Assembly: GCF_021277265.1 (NCBI RefSeq)
Contig: NZ_JAJSOH010000008.1
Location: forward strand, 1-64,000
Reading direction: 5' to 3'
DNA from: Kineosporia rhizophila
GTDB taxonomy: Bacteria; Actinomycetota; Actinomycetes; Actinomycetales; Kineosporiaceae
Length of the DNA stretch: 64,000 nucleotides
How positions within the stretch are numbered: position 1 is the stretch's first letter; the number at the start of each line of letters is the position of its first letter. Shown here piece after piece: positions 57,030-64,000 of the stretch. The notes below the pieces were generated by a model. It worked only from the letters and a program-made list of their open reading frames with translations. It made no database searches and was not told the origin of the DNA. The position numbers and the translations under genes are program-made.

Positions 57030-58085
57030 GTGGAGGACGGCGAGATGGTGCGGCTGGCGGAGCTGACGACCCTGCGGGTGGGAGGTCCGGCCCGGCGGCA
57101 CGTGACCGCCTCCACCGCCGACGAACTGGTGGCCGCCGTCCGCGCGGCCGACCAGGCGGGCGAACCGCTGCTACTGGTCGGTGGCGGCTCGAACCTGGTG
57201 GTGGGCGACGCGGGCTTCGACGGCACCGTGGTGCAGATCACCTCGCGCGGGATCACCGTGCACTCGGTCGACTACTGCGGGGGCGCGGAGATCACGGTCG
57301 AGGCCGGGCACCCGTGGGACGAGGTGGTCGCCCGCGCGGTCGCCGAAGGCTGGACCGGGGTCGAGGCGCTGTCCGGCATCCCGGGTTCGACCGGGGCCAC
57401 GCCGGTGCAGAACGTGGGCGCCTACGGTCAGGAGGTGTCCGGCACGATCTCCGCGGTGCGCACCTACGACCGGGTGGAACAGAAGATCCGGACGCTGGCC
57501 GCCACCGACTGCCGCTTCGCCTACCGGGACTCGCTGTTCAAGCGGGAACGGCACCTGGGCGGGCCGCGCTACGTCGTCCTTTCGGTGTCGTTCCAGTTCG
57601 TCGTGGGCGACTACAGCGAGCCGCTGCGCTACGCCGAACTGGCCCGCTCCCTGAAAGCCGGGATCGACGAACGGGTGCCGCTCGCAAAGGTGCGCGAGAG
57701 CGTCCTCAAACTGCGGGCTGGGAAGGGCATGGTGCTCGACCCGGACGACCACGACACCTGGAGCGCCGGTTCGTTCTTCACCAACCCCGTGCTGCCGGCC
57801 GAGCAGGCCGCCGCACTGCCCCCGGAGGCGCCGCGTTTCGACGCCGGCGACGGGAGGGTGAAGACGTCCGCGGCCTGGCTGATCGACCACGCCGGGTTCC
57901 CCAAGGGGTTCGGCCTGCCCGGTCCGGCGAGCCTTTCCACCAAGCACACGCTGGCCCTGACCAATCGCGGCGGGGCCGGCGCGGCCGACGTGCTGGACGT
58001 GGCCCGGCAGGTCCGCGACGGGGTGGCCAAGATCTACGGCGTGCGGCTGGTGCCCGAGCCCGAGCTGATCGGCTGTGAGATCTGA
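57030..58085 (+). CDS. murB: UDP-N-acetylmuramate dehydrogenase
   Basis: Flavoenzyme that reduces UDP-GlcNAc-enolpyruvate to UDP-MurNAc in peptidoglycan synthesis. 351 residues: LTTLRVGGPARR, LLVGGGSNLVVGDAGFDG (FAD binding), LSGIPGSTGATPVQNVGAYG, SAGSFFTNP with the proton-donor serine, and AAWLIDHAGFPKGF then PELIGCEI. The form is type I MurB, with a YRDS-containing domain 3. GTG 57030 follows a GTGGAGGACG context; ATG 57045 is possible. Confidence 0.95.
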   Translation: MEDGEMVRLAELTTLRVGGPARRHVTASTADELVAAVRAADQAGEPLLLVGGGSNLVVGDAGFDGTVVQITSRGITVHSVDYCGGAEITVEAGHPWDEVVARAVAEGWTGVEALSGIPGSTGATPVQNVGAYGQEVSGTISAVRTYDRVEQKIRTLAATDCRFAYRDSLFKRERHLGGPRYVVLSVSFQFVVGDYSEPLRYAELARSLKAGIDERVPLAKVRESVLKLRAGKGMVLDPDDHDTWSAGSFFTNPVLPAEQAAALPPEAPRFDAGDGRVKTSAAWLIDHAGFPKGFGLPGPASLSTKHTLALTNRGGAGAADVLDVARQVRDGVAKIYGVRLVPEPELIGCEI

Positions 58086-58142
58086 CTCGTCCGTCGGACG
58101 GAGCTGGACCGGGGAGCACCCGGAACCTGGCAAACTCTCGTC

Positions 58143-59183
58143 ATGCAGCCTGTGATCCGGCCGGTCGCCACCCTCCCCAAGGCCCACCTGCACCTGCACT
58201 TCACCGGCTCGATGAGGCCGGCGACGCTGGAGGAGATGGCGGCCAAGCACCGGATCCGCCTGCCGGAGTCGCTGCGGGAGCACCACCTGCTGCGCCTGAC
58301 CCCGGACGAGCGCGGCTGGTTCCGCTTCCAGCGCCTGTACGACGCGGCCCGGGCCTGTGTGCGCGACGCGGACGACATGCGCCGGCTGGTGATCGAGGCC
58401 GCGCAGGACGATGCGGCCGAGGGCTCGCGCTGGCTGGAGATGCAGGTCGATCCCACCTCGTACGCCCCGCACGTGGGCGGGATCACTCCGGCGCTGGAGA
58501 TCGTGCTCGACGCCGCCCGTGAGGCCTCGCAGACCACCGGCTGCCAGGTGGCGATCGTGGTGGCGGCCAGTCGTATGCGGCATCCGCTCGACGCCCGCAT
58601 CCTGGCCCGGCTGGCGGCCCGCTACGCCGGTGAGGGCGCGGGCACGGTGGTCGGGTTCGGGCTGAGCAACGACGAGCGCCGGGGCGACACCGAAGAGTTC
58701 GCGGCGGCCTTCCGGATCGCCCGCAACGCCGGTCTGGCCAGCGTGCCGCACAGCGGTGAACTGCGGGGGCCCGAGCATGTGCAGACCACCCTCGACGCCC
58801 TGGCGCCGGACCGGCTGGGGCACGGTGTGCGCTCGGCCGAGAGTCCCGAGGTGCTGGCCCGGGTGATCGACGCGGGGGTGGCCCTGGAGGTCTGCCCGGC
58901 CTCGAACGTGGCCTTGGGGGTGTACCCGACGCTCAGCGAGGTGCCGCTGCGCACCCTGATCGACGCCGGGGCCCGGCTGGCCCTGGGCGCCGACGACCCG
59001 CTGCTCTTCGGTCCCCGGCTGGAGGCCCAGTACCAGGCGGCCCGCGACGTGCACGGGCTCTCCGACGACGGGCTGCGGCACCTGGCCGCCTCGTCGATCG
59101 AGGCCTCGCGAGCTCCCGACGACGTGAAGAAGACCCTGCTGGCCGAGGTCGAGACCTGGGCGCAGGAGCCGGCCGCGAGCTGA
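58143..59183 (+). CDS. add: Adenosine deaminase
   Basis: Zinc-dependent deaminase (adenosine to inosine) of 346 residues. Motifs: KAHLHLHFTGSMRP (two metal histidines), GFGLSNDERRGD, PHSGEL (metal His and catalytic Glu), LGHGVRSAE, CPASNVALG and GADDPLLFG with the metal aspartate. In other actinobacteria this gene also follows murB. The leading GST substitution (TGS) is common in the family; related enzymes act on adenine or other purines, so substrate is probable rather than certain. Confidence 0.9.
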   Translation: MQPVIRPVATLPKAHLHLHFTGSMRPATLEEMAAKHRIRLPESLREHHLLRLTPDERGWFRFQRLYDAARACVRDADDMRRLVIEAAQDDAAEGSRWLEMQVDPTSYAPHVGGITPALEIVLDAAREASQTTGCQVAIVVAASRMRHPLDARILARLAARYAGEGAGTVVGFGLSNDERRGDTEEFAAAFRIARNAGLASVPHSGELRGPEHVQTTLDALAPDRLGHGVRSAESPEVLARVIDAGVALEVCPASNVALGVYPTLSEVPLRTLIDAGARLALGADDPLLFGPRLEAQYQAARDVHGLSDDGLRHLAASSIEASRAPDDVKKTLLAEVETWAQEPAAS

Positions 59184-59192
59184 GACGGGTGA

Positions 59193-59227
59193 GGGCGTGG
59201 CTCCGGCGGCGACCCGGAGCCACGCCC
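59193..59227 (+). terminator. Strong hairpin after adenosine deaminase gene
   Basis: A perfect 14-bp stem, GGGCGTGGCTCCGG with its complement, and a 7-nt loop, 9 bp after the stop. Confidence 0.85.
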
Positions 59228-59409
59228 TGATGAGCCCGGTCACCGTCCCGCACCCTCAGGCGGGACGGCGACCAGACGCCGCGCATCTGCATGAGCGCGG
59301 CTCCGGCTCGGTGAGGCCCGACGGGGGACAGGCCCGGCCGATCCGGAAGCTGGTGGTACTGACGTGCACTGCGTACTGGAGCAGGTCTGTGCGGGTGGCC
59401 GGGCGAGCG

Positions 59410-59691
59410 TCAGCTCGGCGAGCCGGCGGTGGCGATGATGATCGAGACGACGGCGACCGTGACCACCGTGGTGGTGACCCCCAGCATCACGGTCTTCATC
59501 AGCAGCCGGAACGGGTTCTGCAGGACCACCACGTAGGGCTGCCGAATGCGGTTGACCAGGTTCATGATGGTGAGAGCCACGGCGAAGAGCAGGACGAAGA
59601 TCAGCAGCAGCACGCCCTGCCGGCCCCCGTCGCTGCCCCCCGAGGCGACGAGTGTGTTCAGATCGGATGCACTGACCGCGGTGAAGCCCAC
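59410..59691 (-). CDS. Small two-span membrane protein
   Basis: Not recognised; 93 residues from GTG 59691, behind GGGAGGGGA. Two hydrophobic spans, about 28-47 (VLLLIFVLLFAVALTIMNLV) and 67-90 (TVMLGVTTTVVTVAVVSIII), are joined by a polar loop RIRQPYVVVLQNPFR. No lipobox or known motif. It stands alone between the add terminator and the XRE gene, pointing left. Confidence 0.68.
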   Translation of the reverse strand: MGFTAVSASDLNTLVASGGSDGGRQGVLLLIFVLLFAVALTIMNLVNRIRQPYVVVLQNPFRLLMKTVMLGVTTTVVTVAVVSIIIATAGSPS

Positions 59692-60209
59692 TTGGTTCCC
59701 CTCCCTCGTGCGGCCGAGCAAGGTGCGCGTCGCAGAGCGACCGCTGAGTCCGCGGAGTCGGTGAAGACCTGCGGTCCGTCAGCCCGGTTCGCTGAAGTCG
59801 GCGACCGGGCGACTGGTGTTCAGCTGAAAAGCGCCTGATATCAGTGTGGCCATCCTGAAGCCGGACGGCAAGGGATTTCAGGGACAGATCTACCCCGATA
59901 AATGAAATTTCAGCGCCATTCAGCCCTGCACGCCTGGCCCCCGCTGATGCCCAGCTGATCTTCACCCGCGGGGGCGAGATTCCGTGCAACGTTGTCAGTT
60001 TCGAGCTCACGATGACATTAATCAATGTCATTAAAGAAGCGCAGGTCGCCCGTCATGACGGTATTCGGCGAGGTCGCGCCCGCAATGCCGGAGTGCGCGA
60101 CACGTTCTGTTTGAATTGCGCTCAGACTCTCCCCGGCTCCAGCCCTTCAGTGGTTAACTTGACGGGTCGGAATCGGCTGTAGTTCCAGCGTCTTCAGTGA
60201 AGCGGGGGT
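59692..60209. other. 518-bp intergenic region with palindromes
   Basis: No gene is supported. The 3' half is AT-richer and holds the palindrome at 60012-60031; TTCAGCTGAA occurs at 59819-59828. It probably carries the divergent promoters of the small membrane protein and the XRE gene. Confidence 0.5.
60012..60031. promoter_or_regulatory. Operator-like palindrome upstream of XRE gene
   Basis: ATGACATT-AATC-AATGTCAT, a perfect 8-bp inverted repeat in an AT-rich pocket about 180 bp before the XRE start. Confidence 0.5.
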
Positions 60210-61409
60210 GTGACGGTGGCTGATGTGAACAACGCCCGTCTGGGGAGCAGGCTGCGCTCGCTCCGGACCCGTCACTTCTCCCAGGCGATCACCCAGCGGC
60301 AGCTCTCCCAGGCCCTCGGGCTCAGCGGTGCGCTGGTCAGCTCGTGGGAGAGCGGGGTGGCGGTGCCGCCGGAGGAACGGCTCGCCTCCTACGCCCTGTT
60401 GTTCTGCACGCAGCGCTCGCTCGAGGGCGACCAGGTGCGCCTGGTGCCCGAGCAGACCCTGACCGAAGATGAAGAGGGCGACCGGGAAAGGCTTTTCGAC
60501 GAACTGCGGGAGTTGCGGGCCCGGATCCAGGAGGCGCCCCCGGCCGAGGACAGGGCGGCCGGGGCCCTGGGCGGGCAGTTCCTGTACTACCCGGACGACC
60601 AGCCGGTGACCATCCTCTGTACTCCGCTGAGCAGTCGGCAGCTCGACTACACCGACGAGAAGGCGAACCGGGGCGAGCTCTACCCGGCGGCGCAGTACGC
60701 GACGAACCTGACCCACCCCAACTTCGTGCGCAACCTCTACAACGCCGACATCGACGCCCTGCTGGAGCTGGTCGGGCACGTCCGGGCGGAGAACCCACGG
60801 GCCGAGGTCAGCTGGCTCACCTACGACCGGGTCAGTTCCGCCGACCAGCTCACCGGGCACCTGATCCTGCTCGGCGGGGTCGACGCGGACCTGTTCGAGG
60901 TGCCGATCGGTTCGGTCAACGTGCTCGAGATCCTCCGTGACCGTCTGGAGAACCCGGTCCGGATGGAGTGGGACGAGGACGGCGTCGAGTTCGACGGCGA
61001 GGTGCAGGTCATGCTCGACGACGAGGGCCGGCCCACCTCCGACCCGGCCGAGATGGCCAAGGTCGAGTCGCACCGCCCCACCTGGGAGGTGGGCAAGGAC
61101 GACGAGCGCGAGCGGGCCTGGAAGAAGGGCGCGCCGCAGCTCACCTCCGACGTCGCGCTCATCCAGCGCACCCCCAACCCGTTCAACCCGGGGGTCAGCG
61201 CAACCCGTTTCGGTGGCATGTTCAGCCGTGGAACATACGGCGCAGTAAGGGCTTTCACAGACGCTCGGTTCCGCAGCCGGAACGGCGCCTGGGTGGAGAA
61301 CTACCTCGACCCCGAGGACTTCTGGATGCTGGTCAGAGTGCCGGTCATCGCCGGTACCACGATGACGCCCGACCTGGGCCGATCCAGCAGCCGGATCCGA
61401 ACGTCCTGA
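60210..61409 (+). CDS. XRE-family regulator with large unknown effector domain
   Basis: Regulator of 399 residues (GTG 60210; GTG 60216 also possible). The N-terminus is a helix-turn-helix: LGSRLRSLRTRHFSQAITQR then QLSQALGLSGALVSSWESGV. A coiled segment precedes a large alpha/beta domain (about 110-399) with VTILCTPLSSRQLDYTDEKA, FVRNLYNADIDALLELVGHV and GSVNVLEILRDRLENPVRME, not recognised. The domain might sense a nucleotide or sugar, but this is only inference. It is followed 64 bp later by two GT-A-like genes in the same direction. Confidence 0.8.
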   Translation: MTVADVNNARLGSRLRSLRTRHFSQAITQRQLSQALGLSGALVSSWESGVAVPPEERLASYALLFCTQRSLEGDQVRLVPEQTLTEDEEGDRERLFDELRELRARIQEAPPAEDRAAGALGGQFLYYPDDQPVTILCTPLSSRQLDYTDEKANRGELYPAAQYATNLTHPNFVRNLYNADIDALLELVGHVRAENPRAEVSWLTYDRVSSADQLTGHLILLGGVDADLFEVPIGSVNVLEILRDRLENPVRMEWDEDGVEFDGEVQVMLDDEGRPTSDPAEMAKVESHRPTWEVGKDDERERAWKKGAPQLTSDVALIQRTPNPFNPGVSATRFGGMFSRGTYGAVRAFTDARFRSRNGAWVENYLDPEDFWMLVRVPVIAGTTMTPDLGRSSSRIRTS

Positions 61410-61473
61410 CCTTCTGATCGCCTCATCGTGACCGGGCCGTAGGCGCCCGCTCGCCCAAGACGAAAACCGGGCC

Positions 61474-62901
61474 ATGCCATCGATACCCCCTGCGTCCGTC
61501 CCGCGGACGCACACCGAGTCGCGCGTGCTCACCGTTCCCACGGTGACCGAGCCCCGCCCCGACTCGGCGGCCGACTACCGGGCCAGCCACTCCGGCCTGC
61601 TCACCAGCCTGTACGGTCCGGGCCGCCCGGTCCTGCCGCCGCCGGACAGCGAGCTGAGCGCCTTCGGGCCCCTGCTCGGCGCGCACCGTCCCGACACCGG
61701 CCGCCGGGTCGGCGGCATCGTGGTCCCGGCCGGCCGCGACTTCCGGCTCACCGAGGAGGGGCTGCGGTTCGCCGCCGGCATCGCCCTCAGCCACGGCTGC
61801 CCCCTGATCGTGGTGCACAGCCGCGACGCCCGGCCGGAGGACTTCCCGGCCGCTGTGCGCGAACTGCTGGGCGACGCCCTGGTCCTGGTCGACCTGGAGC
61901 AGGTGCACCCCTCCTGGATGCCCGGCTTCGCCTCGGCCGAGGACGAGCTGAGCAGCCTGCACCGCTCGAACGACGTGGGCTGGAAGCGCAACCTCGGCAT
62001 CATGCTGGCCGTCCGGTTCGGCTGGGAGTTCGTGCTCTTCCTGGACGACGACATCTCGGCGGCGGCCGAGGGACCCACCCTCACCCCGCAGTACCTGGCC
62101 CACGCGCTGCGGGTGCTGAACGAGGACCCGGACCTGATGATCGTCGGCTGGACGCTGCGCGACTTCGACGACAACTCGGTGGTCGGGCACGCCCGCCCGC
62201 TGGTCGGCCTTCCGCAGGACATCTTCATCAGCAGCGGCGCCCTGCTGCTGCGGGTGGGCGAGGGCACGGCCTTCTTCCCGCACGGGGTCTACAACGAGGA
62301 CTGGCTGCTGGTGCTGCAGACGCTGGCCGGGGCCCGCGACTACCAGCGCGCCCTGGCCCACGCCGGGCCGGTGCACCAGAAGGAGTACGAGGCGTTCTGC
62401 CCGGTGCGGGCGCGCTCCGAGGAGGCCGGGGAGATCCTCGCCGAGGGGTTGATGAACCGGGTTGAAGACCACGGCCCCGGCTTCCTGTCGCTGCTGAGCG
62501 GGCAGTACTGGAAGCGGGTGATGGGCCGGCGCCGCACCCTGCTGCGCACCATCATCCGGGGCCGGGGGGAGGGGCTGGTGCTCTGGGACGAGGACCAGCC
62601 GGCGCGCTCGGACGACGCGGTGGTGGTGTGTATGAACGCTGCACTCTGGACGCATCGGCAGCTGAACCACCGCAAGCTCCTGGGTTACACCGCAAAGTGG
62701 CTGCGGGACTGGCGGTACTGGCGAACCGTGCTGGTCAGGCTGTCGCAGGAGGCCGCCGGGCCGGAATCGGAGACGGAAATCCCGCAGCTGCTCGCCGCCG
62801 CCCGTCAGCCGTGGCCGCAGCAGGCGACCGAAGAGGGTTGTCAGGAGCGCCCCGGGCGACCAGCATCGACTACCGAGAGGCGCAAGGTAGTTACGGTCTG
62901 A
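61474..62901 (+). CDS. GT-A-fold glycosyltransferase-like protein
   Basis: Protein of 475 residues. KRNLGIMLAVRFGWEFVLFL then DDDISAAAEG gives a DDD (DxD-like) metal and nucleotide-sugar motif typical of GT-A transferases. IVGWTLRDFDDNSVVGHARP and HGVYNEDWLLVLQTLAG form the acceptor side with an ED pair. The N-terminal part (VGGIVVPAGRDFRLTEEGLR) looks Rossmann-like. There is no membrane span; a helical tail has several Trp/Arg. Acceptor and sugar are unknown. Same direction as the XRE gene and a related gene downstream. Confidence 0.78.
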   Translation: MPSIPPASVPRTHTESRVLTVPTVTEPRPDSAADYRASHSGLLTSLYGPGRPVLPPPDSELSAFGPLLGAHRPDTGRRVGGIVVPAGRDFRLTEEGLRFAAGIALSHGCPLIVVHSRDARPEDFPAAVRELLGDALVLVDLEQVHPSWMPGFASAEDELSSLHRSNDVGWKRNLGIMLAVRFGWEFVLFLDDDISAAAEGPTLTPQYLAHALRVLNEDPDLMIVGWTLRDFDDNSVVGHARPLVGLPQDIFISSGALLLRVGEGTAFFPHGVYNEDWLLVLQTLAGARDYQRALAHAGPVHQKEYEAFCPVRARSEEAGEILAEGLMNRVEDHGPGFLSLLSGQYWKRVMGRRRTLLRTIIRGRGEGLVLWDEDQPARSDDAVVVCMNAALWTHRQLNHRKLLGYTAKWLRDWRYWRTVLVRLSQEAAGPESETEIPQLLAAARQPWPQQATEEGCQERPGRPASTTERRKVVTV

Positions 62902-62958
62902 CAGCGGATCCGCCTCCCCGCCGACCGCTGTCACGCACGGGGGAAGGCGGGTGCCTTT

Positions 62959-64000
62959 GTGCTGCACCAGTATTCGGCAGGTCCGGTCGCACATCGCCCA
63001 TCGCATGTGCACCTGGTCCGACAGGAATGGCCCGAGGTCTATCCGGACGAGGTCTGCGCGGTGGTGGTGCCGGCCAGCAGACCTAGTCACAACCTCACGG
63101 CGGCGGTCGCGCTGGCCGAGGCGCTCGGCTGCCCGTTGGTGGTGGCCTGCAGTGGCCGGGCCAACGTGCAGGACGTCGCCAGGGAGCTGGACGGCTGGCA
63201 GGGGGTCGCCTTCGCAGTCCCGGAGGAGCCCCCCACCGCGGTACGCAGGATGCGCACCCGCCGGCTCGCCCTGGAGTCACGGCAATGGGCCAGACCCGTT
63301 CCGGCGGTCGCCGGCCACCGTGTCGGTGACCCACAAACGTCCTTAAGTTTCCGAACAATGGACGTCGGTCAGGACGAATCTTCGAGCCTCGCCACTGCGG
63401 TGGCGGGGGATCAGGCGCCCTACCTGGACGCCGGGACCAAACGCAACGTCGCCCTCCTGCTCTCGCGGCAGCTGGGCTGGCGGCGGCTGCTCTTCCTGGA
63501 CGACGACATCCAGCCGCCGTCGGCCGAGGAGATCACCCGGGCGGTCTCCATGCTCGGCCCGGGCGGGGCATCGATGGCCAGCTGGCCGGCCCACGAGTTC
63601 CCGGACAACTCGGTGGTCTGCCACGCCCGGCGCACCGTGGGCCTGAAGCAGGACACCTTCCTGGCCGGAGGTTGCCTGCTGGTCGACCTGACCCGGCCCC
63701 TGCCGTTCTTCCCGGCGGTCTACAACGAGGACTGGCTGTTCTGCTGGGAAGCCGTCCGCGACCGGCGGATGGCCCTCCCGGGAGCGGTGGATCAGCAGCC
63801 GTACAACCCGTTCGACCCTCGGCGGGCCGCTCGCGAAGAGTTCGGCGACGTGCTGGGGGAGGGGCTCTTCGCTCTCCTGCACCAGTCCCCGGCCGACCTG
63901 TTGCTCGGGCTGGTCGGACAGGGGCCGGTCGCCGACCGCGCCCGGATCGTCGACCCGGCGTACCAGCCGGGCTACTGGGCGCAGGTGATCGAAGGCCGAC
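62959..64000 (+). CDS. Second GT-A-like protein, related to its neighbour (3' end outside window)
   Basis: Open frame from GTG 62959 to the window end, at least 347 residues. CAVVVPASRPSHNLTAAVAL begins the Rossmann-like part. KRNVALLLSRQLGWRRLLFL then DDDIQPPSAEE and PAVYNEDWLFCWEAV align with the DDDI and YNEDWL motifs of the preceding protein, as do SWPAHEFPDNSVVCHARR. The two are clearly paralogues. The ribosome-binding site is weak and GTG 63007 is an alternative start. The gap to the upstream stop is 57 bp. Confidence 0.75.
   Translation, partial: MLHQYSAGPVAHRPSHVHLVRQEWPEVYPDEVCAVVVPASRPSHNLTAAVALAEALGCPLVVACSGRANVQDVARELDGWQGVAFAVPEEPPTAVRRMRTRRLALESRQWARPVPAVAGHRVGDPQTSLSFRTMDVGQDESSSLATAVAGDQAPYLDAGTKRNVALLLSRQLGWRRLLFLDDDIQPPSAEEITRAVSMLGPGGASMASWPAHEFPDNSVVCHARRTVGLKQDTFLAGGCLLVDLTRPLPFFPAVYNEDWLFCWEAVRDRRMALPGAVDQQPYNPFDPRRAAREEFGDVLGEGLFALLHQSPADLLLGLVGQGPVADRARIVDPAYQPGYWAQVIEGR

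Noticed and set aside
57171..59243. 690-codon open frame on the minus strand
   Set aside because: Spans the antisense of both murB and add, which are clear genes.

Overview
The window is high-GC actinobacterial chromosome: dense genes, many GTG starts and 4-bp ATGA/GTGA overlaps. The order complex I genes, htpX, tRNA-Tyr/yajQ, tRNA-Thr, tRNA-Met, rpmG, hadA-hadB, murB, adenosine deaminase resembles (from memory) the Streptomyces and Mycobacterium neighbourhoods. A filamentous or Kineosporia-like actinomycete is plausible, but genus cannot be fixed from this sequence.

Layout. 1-1743 (minus): nuoC (cut by the window edge), nuoB and nuoA. 1784-7847: a small acetyltransferase, an APH(3')-like kinase, a three-gene polar amino-acid ABC importer, a second acetyltransferase with a VOC protein, and a TetR regulator. 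7906-15712 (plus): an overlapping nuoI-J-K-L-M-N operon whose NuoI carries a His-rich head and a repetitive tail of about 430 residues. 15845-22971: htpX, an ANTAR-like protein, an anchored GH26-like hydrolase, a DODA-type dioxygenase, a Nudix hydrolase, a paiB pseudogene interrupted by a short repeat found elsewhere in the window, and a HEPN-like protein.

23412-52172 is an integrative element of about 28.7 kb in the 3' half of the tRNA-Tyr gene, flanked by perfect 57-bp direct repeats. The Streptomyces element SLP1 also uses a tRNA-Tyr gene. Its left end is more AT-rich cargo: an XRE-ImmA/IrrE regulator read from an apparently leaderless promoter, a TIM-barrel-like unknown protein, and a convergent small gene behind a perfect LexA/SOS box. 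An APH-family kinase, a large HTH regulator, a small HTH protein and a two-palindrome control region follow. The transfer block runs from about 30.4 to 44.9 kb: overlapping small genes, a VirD4-like coupling protein, a SLOG protein, a multi-span membrane protein and a MobF relaxase-helicase with a candidate oriT just upstream. The right end holds a Nudix fusion (possible Pif-like exclusion factor), a DUF5131 protein, a solitary C5-cytosine methyltransferase, SSB, excisionase and tyrosine integrase.

52123-64000 returns to core chromosome: tRNA-Tyr, yajQ, a DHA2 efflux pump divergent from its TetR regulator, tRNA-Thr, tRNA-Met, rpmG, hadA-hadB, murB and add. Last come a small membrane protein and an XRE regulator followed by two tandem, related GT-A-like proteins, the second cut by the window end.

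The best candidates for undescribed biology are the XRE-ImmA / TIM-barrel / SOS-box cargo, the coupling-protein-plus-relaxase transfer block with its duplicated small domain, the NuoI extension, and the XRE plus tandem GT-A cluster.
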